The position numbers were made by a program, and so were the translations under genes. DNA of 59,223 nt, taken from the NCBI RefSeq assembly GCF_002220365.1, contig NZ_MTHB01000057.1:1-59223 (forward strand), written 5' to 3'. The stretch is from Caballeronia sordidicola. GTDB taxonomy: Bacteria; Pseudomonadota; Gammaproteobacteria; Burkholderiales; Burkholderiaceae. Below are positions 58,671 to 59,223 of the stretch, in pieces. A model generated the notes under the pieces. That model was not told the origin of the DNA, did no database searches, and saw nothing but the letters and a program-made list of their open reading frames with translations. Each line of letters begins with the position of its first letter. Within the stretch, counting starts at the first letter, position 1.

Positions 58671-59223
58671 CGACTGTCCACGAGACCATCTATCCGGTGC
58701 TGCCTGCGGAGCCGGGCGCGGCGGAGCTGAAAGCGGCGTTCACGCCGAGCGCCGCGGAAATCCGCTTCGTGCGCCGGCAATCCCGGCAGGAAGCCTCCGC
58801 CGTATTGATCATGGTGCAGCTGAAGCTGCTGCAGCGTCTCGGTTATTTCCCGATGCTCGTGGAGGTACCGCCCGCCATTATCGATCACATCCGGACGTCG
58901 ATGCGGTCCCGCGTCCTGTCCCGGACGGCGATCGCACGGTATGACGTGTCGGGCACCCGCATTCGTCACCAGAAACTGCTGCGCGGCTGGCTTGACATCC
59001 GGGCGTTCGATGCGAGTGAGGCGGCGTCGCTTGCTGAACTGGCGTCGGCGGAAGCCCGGACAAAGATCGAACTGCCCGATATCATCAACGTGCTGATCGA
59101 GGAACTGGTCCGGCGCCGGTACGAGCTGCCGCCACTGGCAATGCTGCAGCGCATCGCCACGCAGGCGCGCAACGATCACAACGAGGCGATCTATGGGGCC
59201 ATCACCGGCGCACTCGACTCAGC
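58667..59223 (+). CDS. tnpA: Tn3-family transposase TnpA, N-terminal part (runs off window)
   Basis: GTG start at 58667 overlapping the recombinase stop by four bases; open to the right edge (about 185 residues visible). MTTVHETIYPVLPAEPGAAE start, FTPSAAEIRFVRRQSRQEAS, VLIMVQLKLLQRLGYFPMLV, GWLDIRAFDASEAASLAELA and RRRYELPPLAMLQRIATQAR match the N-terminal DUF4158 region of Tn3 transposases. The DDE domain lies outside the window. Confidence 0.88.
   Translation, partial: MTTVHETIYPVLPAEPGAAELKAAFTPSAAEIRFVRRQSRQEASAVLIMVQLKLLQRLGYFPMLVEVPPAIIDHIRTSMRSRVLSRTAIARYDVSGTRIRHQKLLRGWLDIRAFDASEAASLAELASAEARTKIELPDIINVLIEELVRRRYELPPLAMLQRIATQARNDHNEAIYGAITGALDS

Overview
The window is part of a conjugative plasmid, or a plasmid-like integrative element, from a high-GC proteobacterium. 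Burkholderiaceae (Paraburkholderia, Caballeronia or Burkholderia type) is the best guess, from the GC-rich codon use, the TrbM/StbB/Nuc/VirB gene set, a BcepMu gp16-like regulator and the IS types. Some of the right half (ArdC and its small neighbours) would also fit alphaproteobacterial plasmids, so the host assignment is an inference. I see no rRNA, tRNA or CRISPR array.

Layout. 1-319 is the end of an IS66-family element. 380-2339 carries two metabolic cargo genes, a TRAP-type solute-binding protein and a 5-oxoprolinase subunit A (PxpA). 2345-3054 is a divergent phage-like regulator pair around a palindromic operator. 3136-28727 is one nearly unbroken rightward transfer and maintenance block: trbM-like, topoisomerase III, a full P-type T4SS (virB1-virB11 with a lipoprotein between virB5 and virB6 in the place of an entry-exclusion gene), virD4 coupling protein, an LPD7 protein, stbB/stbC-like stability genes, ssb, a Nuc-type phospholipase-D nuclease, a PH-domain membrane protein, a MobC-like accessory protein, a 932-residue LPD7 relaxase and a probable replication initiator. 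28728-31557 is a repeat-rich intergenic and control region with hairpins, a kfrA remnant and small plasmid genes. It is the most likely place for oriV and/or oriT.

From 31.5 kb rightwards the window is accessory and mosaic: a HigA antitoxin with a decapitated toxin next to a transposase gene broken by a stop codon; AT-richer membrane and lipoprotein genes (33.6-37.7 kb); an ArdC antirestriction operon truncated downstream; several small plasmid proteins; then an island (42.8-49.7 kb) built around two divergently transcribed paralogous tyrosine recombinases of identical length, with an HNH-type protein, two coiled-coil membrane proteins and paired hairpin repeats. Further right are a secreted Cys-rich protein, an Mrr-like protein lacking the usual catalytic residues, a toxin-antitoxin operon with a small third gene, and a scrapyard of fragments (Fic domain, group II intron 3' half, three-gene serine-recombinase element). 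The window ends with a UPF0149 fusion protein and the start of a Tn3-family transposon that uses a tyrosine recombinase.

How it works together. TrbM, TopB, VirB1-11, VirD4, MobC and the relaxase form a self-transfer machine. StbB/StbC, SSB, the replication initiator and the TA pairs maintain the replicon. ArdC, Nuc and the candidate exclusion lipoprotein would help establishment and exclude competitors. The most novel-looking part is the 42.8-49.7 kb recombinase-pair island, which has a Xer-like core site between the two recombinase genes.
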